Assembly: GCF_910592395.1 (NCBI RefSeq) | Contig: NC_088322.1 | Span: 11,405,431 to 11,465,430 of the forward strand | Length of the DNA stretch: 60,000 nucleotides | Source of the DNA: Lineus longissimus | Lineage: Eukaryota; Nemertea; Pilidiophora; Heteronemertea; Lineidae | Direction of reading: 5' to 3' | Shown: positions 1 through 13,106 of the stretch, piece by piece | Layout of the letters: each line of letters begins with the position of its first letter | How positions within the stretch are numbered: position 1 is the first letter of the stretch | Notes under the pieces: model-generated | Told to the model about the DNA's origin: nothing | The model's input: only the letters and a program-made list of their open reading frames with translations | Databases searched by the model: none | Position numbers and translations under genes: made by a program

Positions 1-104
1 TATCCAAGGGAATAATATTCCTAGTTGCTTGATAATGCGATGGAAATCTGTTTGACATAGTTTCATCATTTGCTGCATTTGTAATGCAAGTTAATTTTTT
101 CTAG

Positions 105-261
105 GTGCATAAAAAGTTGGGCAACATGGACCTTGCGATGATGAACTTCTCCTGGGCTATGGATCTTGACCCCAAAGGTGCCAACAACCAAATTAAGGAA
201 GCGATAGATAAAAGATATGCTACAGATGATGATGAGACAGTCGCTCATCTCAATGATTCCG
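105..261 (+). CDS. CDC27: CDC27 penultimate coding exon
   Basis: The acceptor AG is at 103-104 and the donor GT at 262-263. The exon encodes 52 residues plus one base. It holds the end of the TPR superhelix and the conserved LDPKGANNQIKEAIDKRY block. Confidence 0.94.
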
Positions 262-797
262 GTAAGACAATATTCATCTTGTATAGGGCCACAATTTTTT
301 ATTTGTGTGGATTACAAATCCGCCGGGGTCATTTTCCGGAAAGTCGGAAAAAAATAAAAGACCGTTTTTGACACACTTTTTTCTTCCCCGACCATAAAAT
401 AGGGAGAAATGAAAAAATATTTTTTCGGATTTTTCCCAATTTCAACAAATTTTTAATTTTTTGGGTCCCCCTTGTATGATCGCTGTCTAAAATTGGCTAG
501 AGATTGGAAATGGAAGATCTATGCCTCAGCTGTCCATAGATCTTTGAATTTTCGAGATTTAGACAAGAAATAACCATTTTATAGGCATATTTTGCAAGTT
601 TTGGCAATTGTCACTTTCGGTTTTTGCTCTGGTCACTGTCACATCAATGCTGATGCCCATCTCATTCTGTTCTCGTTTCAGTGCTGGAAGCGCGGGAGCC
701 TGGCACGCCACTTGGAGGTGAATCAAGTCATGAGGCGTCGATAATGGACCTGGATGATGTTCAGCTTCAGGCGTTGGAGAGTGATGAAAGTCTATAA
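105..797 (+). CDS. CDC27: CDC27/APC3, 3' end (last two coding exons, partial gene)
   Basis: CDC27 is a TPR-repeat core subunit of the anaphase-promoting complex (APC/C), the ubiquitin ligase that drives exit from mitosis; its TPR array binds the activators CDC20/CDH1. Only the C-terminus is here: exons 105-261 and 682-797 join with phase 1 (G plus TG gives Val) and encode 90 residues, then TAA at 795-797. The first exon carries the end of the last TPR repeat; the stretch MNFSWAMDLDPKGANNQIKE is nearly invariant in CDC27. The second exon is the acidic tail (MDLDDVQLQALESDESL), which matches the vertebrate tail ending in ...ADDTQLHAAESDEF in form. Acceptors (ctag/g, tttcag/t) and donor (g/gtaaga) are canonical. 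The upstream exons lie before base 1. The gene is tail to tail with the receptor gene at 13.7-26.4 kb. Confidence 0.95.
262..681 (+). other. CDC27 last intron, containing a dispersed element
   Basis: This is a 420-bp GT-AG intron. Roughly its first half (about 286-484) is copy A of a dispersed element found five times in the window; the rest has no feature I recognise. Confidence 0.85.
286..484 (+). repeat. Dispersed element, copy A (CDC27 intron)
   Basis: This is one of five related copies in the window (others near 13.1, 17.7, 34.6 and 46.6 kb). Shared marks in order are a T-run with ATTTGTGTGGAT, CCGCCGGGGTCATTTTCCGG, TTTTTGACACAC, CCCGACCATAAAATAGGGA and TTTTTTGGGTCCC. No clear terminal inverted repeat or coding capacity is visible. 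It is probably a MITE or SINE-like non-autonomous element and has the same orientation as CDC27. Confidence 0.75.
682..797 (+). CDS. CDC27: CDC27 terminal coding exon
   Basis: The acceptor AG is at 680-681 and the stop TAA at 795-797. The exon encodes the acidic disordered C-terminus (38 residues with the junction codon). Conservation with vertebrate CDC27 is limited to the DLDDVQLQALESDES-type end. Confidence 0.92.
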
Positions 798-3640
798 CAG
801 GGAGAAGACATTTTAATTTGGATCTATATATGCCGTATTGTCTTATTGATGCAGGTTGGAAACTGGTATTAGGAGATGAGCAGAACACCTTTAGAAAACT
901 GTATTTCAACTCTTGCTAGCATACCCAGTATCAACCAGGTCCATAAACTGTTTACTATTGGCCTGCAGTAATCCTTACTGCTAGATTTTCCCCAATTTTT
1001 ATCGTTCACGACACTCCCTATAAGTTTTTGGTTGGTTGCACCTGAAAAATGAGACGGCTGTTCTGCCCTCGATTCAGTGAAGGCTTCGTCCCTAAGATTG
1101 GGTCATGCTGGGCATTTCACAGTGAATCTTTTCCCAAGCCAAGTTGGGATCCAGGCCGTCTGGTCTATCCGCCAAAACCCCGCGGTAGCGAAAGTTTTAA
1201 TGCAGTTTTCATGTGGTGTCTGATTCATGATGCCTTTTTTCAACGTGGGGTAAACCTACATGTACGCATTTACCAAAGTCAGATCTGATCATTGTAAGTG
1301 AGGTATAACATAGATATCAAAACGGAACAAAGTTTTTATCCTGGGGTATTGGACCTCATGTTTATGAACAACAGCCTCTTGATACAAACCTTAAATGATA
1401 GGCAGTTTTGCAATGATTGCGATATGAATATTAAAATTCAAATAGAAAATCATAAGAATGTCATCCTTGATCATGTTTATTTTTGCTTTATTGATGTTAT
1501 TAATATTTAGCATCATCATATCCTGTGTAGAAACAAATGCGACGTCAAAAACTAGGAAGTGAATTGCCCCTCCTTACGCTTTGATATCAAGAGGCATTGT
1601 ATAATTTTGTTATTTATTTGTACATAATTAGTATAATGAAGCTTTGTAATAATTGATAGATTTTATGCCTGTAGTCCGAGGCCAATAAGACTGTCAATCC
1701 CAAAAGGCTCCTGGAGTTTTATTAGAAATTTGTTGATGTTCATTTTATTGTAACATAAATAACTTGTTGTTGACATACACAGCTCCAGATTTTAGGCAAA
1801 GATGCTTGATGGAGGCTTATACGCTAGTATTTAGGTTGGCAAAGTTATGTTTCAAACATTATACTCAGAAGTTCCCTTTCACTGAAATCTTGTTAAAATG
1901 AATGTTACTGTCTGATGTGAGTTCTGTGTCATTCGCATGAACACAGTGGCATGTTGAACTGTCTGAGTCTCAAAGAATGGAATCTAATTGTAAAACTTTT
2001 TGGACCACCTTGTAAAGGGCACAAATTGTCTTTATTTATTTATCATTAATATTTTCCCCTTTGAGCGAATAGTCTTGGAAATCTTGTATGCCACTAAAGC
2101 ATGTGTTTGATCACTGAACAACACTAGCTTATCAGCATCCCCCACCCACTTGAACATATCAGACAAAATGGATTGCATGTCTGCGCAGATCTTTGTTGGA
2201 ATATTTGAAATCGTGAGATAATTGAAAAATTATATAACATATTAACTATCATTGTAACAAATAAAAAATACTTTCATTGGGTATAAATTATGAATAAGAA
2301 GTAGCGTCTGTACATGGGTACGATGTATGCGCAGTGTTTTTGCAAAGGTGAAACAGTATGAAAAAATACAATGCCCTATTTATTGGCACGCCATATATGG
2401 AATATATTGAAATGCGGTCAAAAGGATAGGTAAAATAGCTTTAGCTTCTGACATGTCTGGTTTTTAAAAGGGCAAGGGCTCCTTTGCCTTGATAGAAGAT
2501 AACAATAACATGCTGTATAATGTCCCAAATTTAAATTGCGTCACGAGGAAGGAAACAATGTGATTCACGTCCGACGTCGTAAGTGTGGGTGTGGTGCGTC
2601 GTGAATGCAGGATTGGCCAACGCGCGGCCCATATGGAATGCGACAAACTGTACTGGAACCAGAATTGTCATGGGTCTGAACAAGAATATGTATATATTCA
2701 ACTATATCCAGTTCCGACCTGCTGAATCTTTTCACAACTGGCTGTGAAACGATTCAGTAGATCTGCACCCCAAACCTCTTGGGGTGCAGCTTGCAAACTA
2801 TTGTTTAGATTTGAGACAGTACATAGTGTGAATGATATTGAGGCCAGGAGTTGATTAGGTGCCTCATGATCTGAATACAGTTGAACCTTCCCTAGTTGCA
2901 GACGCCTCAATTGGCAGGAAACCCTCTCTTAGGAACAGTGAGTTTTGGTCCCAAATTGTTCATTTATGTACAGTTTGACCACTGCAATCAGGAGAATTCC
3001 CAAGGACAGCAATCCCAAGGGTGTCCTTTATTGAGTTTCTACTGTATATGCATATGCATTTATGTTTTGCCAGCAGTCACTCAGATGCAGTATTCATCTG
3101 ACCTATCACCCCATTCATCTTTGTCAGAGCCAAGCTCAAGGATAGTATTACATGGTTCTACCAAGATACTGTATTGAATACGTCTCCGCATGATAAGGTA
3201 AGCACTGCTATCAACTGGGTCGCAGTGCACCAACTGGGTGTGGTTTATAAACAGAATTTCTGTCAGATGGACAGTACTGCTCATAGCAGATCTGTTGGTA
3301 TAGGCCTTGGCTCAGTTTTGTCACAACTTGAAGGAGATAACACCAAGTTGAGTTAACGCTAGCATTGGTGACAACTTGTTTTTAAAACCGGGGCCTAGAT
3401 AAATATTGCCCCTCTAAACTGTTGGTCTTACATGGACCCAGAGTGTGATTGGCCCAGACAGGTTTGGTCCAATACCCTTTCGTTTGTATGTTTGTGTAAG
3501 TGTGAATTATCTTATTGTGAGAGGAAGAGGTGGTCGCCATCCGTTTGTAAAATTATGGAGTCTTAGTGAACGGAATAAAAGTGAAATATAGATATATTGT
3601 CTCTTCCTCGTGTTAAGATATGCTGGTATGCCCCCCCTAG
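798..3640 (+). other. CDC27 3' UTR and downstream intergenic DNA
   Basis: No coding exon is recognisable here. The first part must be the CDC27 3' UTR. The first clear AATAAA is at 2260-2265, about 1.46 kb after the stop, which would give a long UTR; other signals near 3570 are possible. Short open frames in this stretch have no domain features. Confidence 0.6.
2260..2265 (+). terminator. Candidate polyadenylation signal for CDC27
   Basis: AATAAA lies about 1.46 kb downstream of the CDC27 stop in an AT-rich stretch. It is the first perfect hexamer I see on the + strand; no transcript evidence is available. Confidence 0.3.
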
Positions 3641-3649
3641 CTTGTCCTC

Positions 3650-5605
3650 ATGGACTGTAGCTCATGCTCACATGCTGTAAGAGTCATGAAACAAGCTGTG
3701 ATTGACATGGGGCTATTCCAACCTACACAAGTCACAGGTTGCGAAAGACCGGGACTATCCTGCTGTGACATACCTATGAGCCATAGTTTGGAACTATAGG
3801 GGACTATTCCTCCTTTTACACCAGTCGGCTGTTGTGAAAGAGTGGGATTTTGACTGCTGCCTCCTCGGCCACAGGATGTGAGAGACCGGTAACTGAACCT
3901 CCTGCTACACCAACCACATGGCTGCTTCATGTGCCACTAGTTGTGTGAGACAAGGAACCAGACATCTTGCGTCACCAGCTACAGGTTGTGAGAGACGGAG
4001 GACAAAGTTGAGAAAGAAAGGTGTTTCCTCTGCTCCACCAATCGCAATGCCGAGAGGAACATTCCTTCTGTTACACTTGGGGTTTTATACCTCCTGCTCC
4101 TGCTTCACCAGCCACAGGATATCGGAACAGGGGACTGACGATGCCTCCTGCTACACTATCCACAGGTTGTGACCGACAGGGAACTATACCTCCTGCTAGT
4201 GCTACACAAGCCAAACGTTACGAAAGGAAGTCCTCTAGCTCCCGCAGGCTGCGAAAGACGGGGATATCTCCTGCTGCACTATAGTCTTCAGGCTATGAAA
4301 GAAATGGGACTATATCTGCTGCTACACGAGCCAAAGGTTACGAAAGACAGGACACAACAAGATTTCCCCTTGTTACATCAGTCCGCAGGCTATGAATGAC
4401 AGGGGACTCTGGCTGTGCAAAAAACGGTCTTTCACAACTTGGTTCCCTGTCTTCACTTCACTGTCCCTCACTGGCCAATGGTATAAACGAAAGGCATGGA
4501 ACAACAGGAACTCCACTTGCTACACCAGTCCGCAGGCTGTGAAAGGCAGGGGACTATTCCTCCTACTACACTGGTTACTGGTTGTGACCACATGGGACAA
4601 AGTTATGAAAGACAGGCGCTATTCTTAAGGCTAGTCCACCCGCTTGTAGCGAAAGACAAGGTTGTGCAAGACCAGGATTTAGCTTATACACGTATATATC
4701 ACCAGCTAAATGTTGTGAGACATGAAGGACTGTCCCTCCTGCTACACTAGCCACAGGTTGTGAAAGACAGGGGAATATGCCTTCTGCTACACCAGCCAAA
4801 GGTATAAAGGAAAGACAGGTAACGACAAGTATCCCACTTGTGACACCAGTCCGCACGTTGTGAACGAGAGGGGACTATGCCTCCTGCTACACCAGCCGCT
4901 TCATGCGAATAATAAGGGACAATACCCCTGGTCGTGGAAGACCTGGGTTTATATATCACCAGCCAAAGGTCGTGAGACAAAGAGAACTGTGCCTGCTGCT
5001 ACACTAGCCACAGATTGTGAGAGACAGGAGACCAATTTTGTTGTTGAAGACAAGGGACCCTTCCTCCAGCTGCACCAGTCATTGGTTGTGAAAGACCAGG
5101 GATTACATACATCCTGCGCCATCAGCTACAGGTTGCGGGAAACAAGGTTTTGAAGGAACTGGTACACCGAGCCGTAATTTGTGACAGAGTACTGTACGTA
5201 CCACCTGGTCAATATGAGAGTAGGGTGTACAGTCGGGGCACCGCTGCCCACACTACCCGGTCTTGCTCCTCCCATTGCGACATGAGGGTCAATGACGCTT
5301 GCCATCTGGGACTCTTGCTCTGGCTTCACCAGCCACAAGCTGTGGGAAACAGGGGAACAGAATGTGAACAACAGGGGATTATTCCTCCTCCTACACAAGT
5401 CACAAGTTGGAAGCAACATACTAGTAAGCCAAAATTTGGTAACAATATGGGGATCATTCCTCCTGCTACACCGGCCGCTTGTTGTGAAAGACAAGGGATT
5501 GTACCACCGGTTGTGAAAGACTGGGTTTCAACCTCCTGCCTAGCCTAATCAGCGGCAGGATGTGAGAGACAGAGAACAAAACCACCTGCATCGCCAACCA
5601 CAGGC
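3650..5605. repeat. Degenerate 45-60-bp satellite, left arm of a large inverted repeat
   Basis: This is a tandem array of diverged units built around GCTACACCAGCCACAGG, TTGTGAAAGACAGGGGA and CTATTCCTCCTGC. Unit length drifts from about 45 to 60 bp. Many short open frames read LLLHQP...VKDRG-type peptides only because of the repetition. The order of subunits near its right end is mirrored in the right arm across the centre at about 5606. Confidence 0.85.
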
Positions 5606-5616
5606 TAACTGTGGTT
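5596..5616. repeat. Palindromic centre of the satellite inverted repeat
   Basis: AACCACAG (5596-5603) and CTGTGGTT (5609-5616) form the inner arms with a 5-bp spacer. Subunit-by-subunit homology extends at least about 160 bp on each side (5446-5604 against 5608-5765), for example a shared GCCGCTTGTTGT and CACCGGTTGTGAAAGACTGG. Confidence 0.8.
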
Positions 5617-8600
5617 AGTGTAGCAGGCAGTTGAGTTCCCTGCATCTCACAACATATGGTTGATGAGGCAGGATGTATAAACCCCAGTCTTTCACAACCG
5701 GTGGTGTAGTACACTGTCCTTTACAACAAGCGGCTGGTGTAGCATGAGGAATAGTCCCCTACGTGTATTTTTCCATGATTGGGGCTGGCGTAGCATGGGT
5801 GGGAATACGACCTTGTCTTTCACCTTGGTCTTTCACAACCGGTCGTTTTGTCTCCTGTCTTTCGGAACAAGCGGCTGGTGTAGCAGGAAGATTAGCACTT
5901 GGTCCTCTGTCGTTCACAACCGATGGCTGGAGCAGCAAGAGGTGTATTTCCCTGACTTTCACAGTCTGTTGACGGTGGTGACGACACATGATGTATATAA
6001 CTAGCGACTTGTCTCTCACAACCAGAGGGACTTGAAGCAGCCCCTGTGTCTACTAACTGTGGTTGATGTAGCAGGCAGTTCAGTTCCCTGTATCTCACAA
6101 CATATAGCTGATGAAGCAGGAGGTATAAACCCCAGTCTTTCACAACCGGTGGTGTAGTACACTGTCCTTTACAACAAGCGGCTGGTGTAACATGAGGAAT
6201 ACTCCCCTACGAGTATTTTTCCAAGATTGCAGCTGACGTAGCATCGGTAGGAATACAACCCTGTCTTCACCCTGGTCTTTCACAACCGGTCGTTTTGTCT
6301 CTTGTCTTTCACAACAAGCGGCTGGTGAAGAAGGAAGATTAGCACTTGGTCCTCTGTCGTTCACAACCGATGGCTAGAGCAGCAGGAGGTGTATTTCCCT
6401 GTCTTTCACAGTCTGCTGACTGGTGTAGCAAGGGGAATGCTAGTCGTTTTTCGTAACTTTTGGTTTGTGTAGCAAGAGGAATATACTCCCATGTCTCCAT
6501 AATCTGTGGTTAGTGGTTAAGTGCCTTGTCTTTCACAACGAACGCCTGGTGTAACGGGAGGAAGGGCCACAGTCTTTCACAACTTGGGCCCCGGTCATTC
6601 ACAACCTGTGGTTGGTGTAGCAGGTGGTATAGTCCCGTGTCGTTGACAGTCTGCGTACTGGTGTTAGAATTTCACCGTCTTCTGTAATTTTGGGCTGCTG
6701 TAGCAGGTGGAATATACTCCAGTGTGTTCATAATTTGCTGTTGGAGCAGCAGGAGGAATAGTTCGCAGTCTTTCAGAGCTTTTTCCCCTGTCCCTGATGA
6801 AGAATGGGTATTAATAGTCCCATGTGTCTGACACCCTGTGTGGTATTAACCCCCGTCTTTCACAGGCGGTCATCCAGGGACTGTACATCTACTAGTTTCG
6901 AAAGACTGGGGTTGATACCTCCTGCTACACCAACCACACTGCTTTACGTCCCACTGGTTCCCTGTCCCTCACAACCTGTAGGTGGTGACTACACATGATG
7001 TATATGACTAGTAACTTGTCTCTCACAACCAGAGGGACTTGAAGCAGCCCTTGTGTCCACTAACTGTGGTTGGTGTAGCAGGCAGTTGAGTTCCCTGTAT
7101 CTCACAACATATAGCTGATGAGGCAGGAGGTATAAACCCCAGTCTTTCACAACCGGTGGTGTAGTACACTGTCCTTTACAACAAGCGGCTGGTGTAGCAT
7201 GAGGAATACTCCCCTACGTGTATTATTCCGTGATTGCGGCTGACATGGCATGGGTGGGAATACGACCCTGTCTTTCACCCTGGTCTTTCACAACCGGTCG
7301 TTTTGTCTCCTGTCTTTCGCAACAAGCGACTGGTGTAGCAGGAAGATTAGCACTTGGTCCTCTGTCGTTCACAACCGATGGCTAGAGCAGCAGGAGGTGT
7401 ATTTCCCTGTCTTTCACAGTCTGCTGACTGGTGTAGCAAGGGGAATGCTAGTTGTTTTTCGTAACTTTTGGTTTGTGTAGCAAGAGGAATATACTCCCAT
7501 GTCTCCATAATCTGTGGTTAGTGGTCAAGTGCCTTGTCTTTCACAACGAACGCCTGGTGTAACGGGAGGAAGGGCCACAGTCTTTCACAACTTGGTCCCC
7601 TGTCATTCACAACCTGTGGTTGGTGTAGCAGGTGGTATAGTCCCGTGTCGTTGACAGTCTGCGTACTGGTGTTAGAATTTCACCGTCTTCTGTAATTTTG
7701 GGCTGCTGTAGCAGGTGGAATATACTCCAGTGTGTTCATAATTTCCTGTTGGAGCAGCAGGAGGAATAGTTTGCAGTCTTTCAGAGCTTTTTTCCCTGTC
7801 CCTGGTGAAGAATTGGTATTAATAGTCCCATGTGTCTGACACCCTGTGTGGTATTTACCCCCGTCTTTCACAGGCGGTCATTCAGGGACCGTACAACTAC
7901 TAGTTTCGAAAGACTGGGGTTGATACCTCCTGCTACACCAACCACACTGCTTTACGTCCCACTGGTTCCCTGTCCCTCACAACCTGTAGGTGGTGACTAC
8001 ACATGATGTATATGACTAGTAACTTGTCTCTCACAACCAGAGGGACTTGAAGCAGCCCTTGTGTCCACTAACTGTGGTTGGTGTAGCAGGCAGTTGAGTT
8101 CCCTGTATCTCACAACATATAGCTGCTGAAGCAGGAGGTATAAACCCCAGTCTTTCACAACCGGTGGTGTAGTACACTGTCCTTTACAACAAGCGGCTGG
8201 TGTAGCATGAGGAATACTCCCCTACGTGTTTTTTTCCGTGATTGCGGCTGACATGGCATGGGTAGGAATACGACCCTGTCTTTCACCCTGGTCTTTCACA
8301 ACCGGTCGTTTTGTCTCCTGTCTTTTCGTAACAAGCGACTGGTGTAGCAGGTGGTATAGTCCCGTTTCTTTGACAGTCTGCGTACTGGTGTTAGAATTTC
8401 ACCGTCTTCTGTAATGTTTGGCTGCTGTAGCAGTTGGAATATACTCCAGTGTGTTCATAATTTGCTGTTGGAGCAGCAGGAGGAATAGTTCGCAGTCTTT
8501 CAGAGCTTTTTCCCCTGTCCCTGGTGAAGAATGGGTATAGACCCATGTGTCTGACACCCTGTGTGGTATTTTAACCCCCGTCTTTCACAGGCGGTTATTC

Positions 8601-8690
8601 AGGGACTGTAATTTTTGGCTGGTGTAGCGGGTTGAATTAATCCAGTGTGTTCATAATTTGCTGTTGGTGCAGCAGGAGGAATAGTTCGCC
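5606..8690. repeat. Satellite right arm with about 1007-bp higher-order repeats
   Basis: The same satellite units as in the left arm occur here in reverse orientation (GTCTTTCACAACCTGTGG, TGGTGTAGCAGGAGG). Higher-order copies begin near 5606 (about 450 bp, internally deleted), 6056 (1007 bp), 7063 (1008 bp) and 8071 (about 620 bp, internally deleted and truncated). The anchor acacatgatg lies at 5984, 6991 and 7999, giving periods of 1007 and 1008. Full copies differ by only scattered bases, so the amplification is recent compared with the divergence of the 45-60-bp subunits. Confidence 0.85.
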
Positions 8691-9117
8691 ACTTCAGCAC
8701 CACCCGTTGGGCCTAATGGTATTAGGCTACATCAGCGGCGCTCTTGATATCAGGTTTGTGACCTCCGACACGTAGCATTCGTCTTCAGTTCTCATCAGTC
8801 CACATTTTAGGATGCTCCGATGTGTTCGGTGATAAATGCCGCCTGACTTTCTGCAACTCCATAATTTTATTGCTGCCGGTACTCAGTACTAAATGCGCAT
8901 GTCTCACACTGAGAGGACTGAATAATGAAAAAAAAAAACCCAGAGATAATTGGATTAAAAAACGATATCTGGTTAGTAAAGCACAGTTTATTAGCTTTCA
9001 ACTGATAGTAACGGCCAGTGCAAAAGTTTTCATATAGATTCTCATGATATGATAGCCACTGTCCGTGGTGTTATGATAAACAAGAGAGCTTTGCGTCGAG
9101 GTGTTAATTACCGGGTT

Positions 9118-9316
9118 TTAAATTGGAGACACGGTCGCGATCGATTATGGCAAATAGGCCCTTTGGTGGGGCTATAAAGGGGGACCGCCCAATCCAGTGG
9201 TCGTGGTCTGGGTACCGGGGTGGTCGTGTTACCTGGGGCCTTGTAATGGTAATTAGAGAGGAAACCATTCGTCATAGCGGGGTGGTCGCCGACGGCCAAC
9301 CGGGGTTCCACTGTAC
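9118..9316 (-). repeat. Possible pogo/Tigger-like MITE end
   Basis: Read on the minus strand from 9316, the sequence begins TACAGTGGAACCCCGG followed by GC-rich blocks with CGACCACCCC. A TA-flanked CAGTGGAACC end is typical of pogo/Tigger-derived elements in invertebrates. A similar start occurs at 51969 on the + strand. Only one end is recognised, so the assignment is tentative. Confidence 0.35.
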
Positions 9317-10631
9317 TTATAGTCTTCATCACTGACCTTCGTGTGGGCTACAACGTTTTGATTGAAATGCGAATGTAGGCTTCAGAGACCGCTTTCGAGT
9401 TTACATGAAAACATTCTCAATCCTTGACGATGTAGTCTTCAGTAACACTTTCTTCCAAGATGAATATATTTTATTGATAAAATGCCCCATTATTCAGTCA
9501 AGATATAGGGTATTCACAGTTAAAAACTAATATACATTACATTACATGTAATATTGTATGCTTATACACTATATTATAAGAGGACAAGTCTTTGAGGATA
9601 CGGCATCAGATGAGTTAAAAATTACTTCTTTTCAAAACTCATCATTACTGAACTAAAGGGATGAAGAAACAGTGCCCATAATTGCAATTTCGATTGGCTG
9701 GGAGTTTTTTTAAATTGTACCATATTTCGTAACCACTGTGGCTTTGGATTTTAAAGCTCGAGGTCATGACCCTTTTAGGTCTGTTGATCTCTCACAACAA
9801 ATTTCCATCTGGTGTGATTCCTGACCTGGCCACTAGGGGGCCAAAACTAAAACATGATGTAAACTGGCTGTTTGGCACCTTTACTATTGCATGCTTTTCA
9901 ACTGAATGACTCAAGACTATCAACTTTACACACAGAGGCCATTTTTGTTGCTTAGTACTTTGAATACCCTTTTTTAAAATAGTTATATGGATATCAAAAC
10001 ACAGTTTTCTTTAGTCATCTGGGTGAATGTATGGACAAGTTCTTTTTTTCAAAGGAAACATGGGCCAAACACTTTCAAACATCTAGGGAAAGCACTAATG
10101 AAGTACACAATGAAAGTGCCTTTTGAAAAATTTATCCCTGAACCGGTCTGATAAATAATTCTTGCGTGATCTAAGGGATCTTTCTATAAAATACAATTTG
10201 AAAGTTCTCTAGGAAAAAAACACACTGCTAACAATTTCCATATGTATAAACAGGCCATTCAAACATTGCGTAATCTCAATTCCTGATACTCAAAACAACC
10301 CAAAATTGGCACTGCAGGCAAGCCCTGCTGGTAAACTGCCAAATATTTGGGGCATTTAATTTTCCCAGATTATGCAAATAACTTAGATTCAAGAAAGTAA
10401 AAATCATGAAAAAATATCTTCAATTAAAAAAACAAGACAGCCAAAAATAAAATTGCAAAATTTTATTTTTCAGAAATTTTTCACGAACCATAAGCACAAA
10501 CATTCGACTGTTTACAGTATATTGCAAACACTATGATAGTAGAGGTGATGAGTTGACAGCAATCTTTGAATGACATTTTGAATACGTGACGTACCAAACA
10601 AGAGAAAATAACCCATAATAATCAATGTGAC

Positions 10632-10669
10632 CAAGAATTAAATAAAGACTAGTCTTTATTTATTCTTGA
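10632..10669. repeat. Palindrome related to a MITE terminus
   Basis: AATAAAGACTAGTCTTTATT (10641-10660) is a perfect 20-bp palindrome, extended imperfectly to about 38 bp. Its half-site ATAAAGACTAG is the core of the inverted arms of the MITE at 17496-17621, so this may be a collapsed copy of that family. Confidence 0.6.
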
Positions 10670-13106
10670 TATGACGTACATAATTTCATCCATTCTACAA
10701 CACTACAGAATTCAGGTGATAACGTTTCACCGCTACATGTATATTACACAATATTCTATGTTCAGTTTGTACAAAGCACATCTTGAAGAGTGAGGTATAG
10801 TGTGCGATTATCCCACCACCAACCACCTCACCCAAGGAGTCCACACGATCTCCAATCAATGACAAAACATTGTTTCATTTGTATGTACGCAGTATCTCTT
10901 TGCATAACTAATTTTGGTTACTGTATTCGCAGTTAATCTGGCAAATGGACGGGGTGAGTGATGGGTGATTACATAATACACTGTTACCCCTGATGCCTGC
11001 TTGAACAACTGCAAAAGAAATCACCACCATTATAGTTATGCATGAGAAAAATCACCTGCGAAGAAAATCATTTTTTACTTTGATTGGAGACCGTTTTCTA
11101 GAACCATCATCTTTGCATTCAAACCTGCAAACTCACTCTTTTTCCAAGTTATCTTTTCACAAAATTACTATTTGATCTACATGGGCACTGTCCACACACT
11201 CAGGTCAGTGTTGACACTACAGATGTCGTCAAGGTCATGAACCAAGAAAAGTGCTCCAAGAATTTATAGACAATCCCCATGCACACCGAACAGAACAAAG
11301 CACCATTTTCTTTTTATAATTTAAAACTCCACAAATAACTCATTTCATAAGAACAGTGATAGAAAAAGGAACAATTTTCGGTTTTTATAATTCAGAGATC
11401 CCCAAAGGGAGTTTTGTTGTTGAAAATGATCACCCTTTTGAGCCTACTCACATGTACCTGTAATCTGACATTTAAAGCTTATCCTTTATCATTTCAAAGA
11501 CTGGTTTGGTGCAAGGCAAACACAACATACCCAATGCATGTACACATTGGTACGCTAAAGTACAAGTGACGGCTTTGTGACCTTATGCAAATGCCAATTT
11601 GAAATGCCATAGAGACTCGACATACATGTAAGTCAAAATTGGCTTAGTTAAAGCTATACAGACAGTCATGATTGAGAGATACAAGTAAGGGAAGCTAATT
11701 TGCCATTTACAGTAGAGCTGTGATGCCCACAATGTAAAATATTCCTAAAAAGCTCAATCCTAAACAGCGATCCAACTTTTCCCTGAAGTTTAGAACCTCG
11801 AGAGATAATATAAAATGATTTATTTTTAAACATATTTTAGGCATATTTGTCACGGACATGCTTGAAGTGAACACTGATCTGCGCGTTAATTTATCTACTG
11901 TACAAAAAGTACTTGATTAACCCTTCAGCTACAAAGCGTCGTTATTATGATATTTGACACCGACAGTGTCCAGAGCAAAAAAACTGTACATTTTTTTCAT
12001 GTGAACATGCATGCTGTCCATGAAACTGCGTCTAAAATCATTATTTTTTGTTCGATTTTAAAAATTCAAAGTTTTACGGAGAGTCGAGTCAAAAATCTCT
12101 CCATTTGTTGTCAAATTAAGTATTGTAGAAGAAAAATGAAAATCCTCCAAAAACGTCTCATCCCTGTATTACCATACCCCTGAAGTAATCCTGAAATATA
12201 TTCAGGATTCAAGCGTCACAGTATGTTACAGGTATTACCAGTATTATAAGAAGGGTGCTATAGATATAAAAGTGGACACAAGCTTATGAATTGTCATTGT
12301 AGAATTGTGTATTTTTGGGTTCATTTTCCGATGGATATCGGATCTGCCCACGAGCAGCTCAGTGACGATCAACAGAACCTGGTGCACCCAGCCATTGGTA
12401 TCATGACAGCTTAACATAGCTTCTTTGGAGGTCTGATCCTTCACGCCCAACACTTCACAATTTACAAATCTGCATCAATATCATGTTCCATTAAAGAGTC
12501 GATTTAAAGAGTCGATTTAAAGAGTGAGGTCAGTCTTGGGGCGATATGGTGCATTAAAAACTCATTTTGGGACCACAGAAAGTTTCAGTCACTCAAATGA
12601 CTACTGTATTCTGTGGCTATTGTCCAGTAACCATGCAAATATCAGACTCGTATATACCAGATTCTCATAAATAATGGACAAGTCTGTCACGTCCTAAAGT
12701 ATGTAGACAATAACAAATCTTGTATCTAACGGACCAAAAAATACTGGCCAAGTAGTCGAGTCCAATATATGCCAGGTCTATCGTGTGTCGCATCAACAAG
12801 TTACATGTAAGAAAAGCACAGCAAATCAATAAACACATAATCATATACAGCGTCATCCTTCCCTGTCTGCCTTTTTCACGCACAATTTCATGGCATTTAC
12901 AATCAAATGTCCTGCAAAAATGTCTGAACGGCCTTTCATAGTTTCCTCGCACAGAGACTTAATTCCCATTTTCAGGTTGCCTCCAACGATTTAGTCACAT
13001 TGATTCTCCAATACCGAGTATATTTATTTTCGACACTTACACCATCATCGAATCCAATGCTGGTATCGTTTTCACAAGTATTTCTAAATTGCAACATGCT
13101 CCTTAG

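Noticed and set aside
3637-8414. Many 60-130-residue frames with LLLHQP/VVKDRG-type repeats
   Set aside because: All are translations of the satellite units in several frames on both strands.
9108-9335. Overlapping 70-74-residue frames on both strands
   Set aside because: They lie in a GC-rich pogo-like MITE end and have no domain features.
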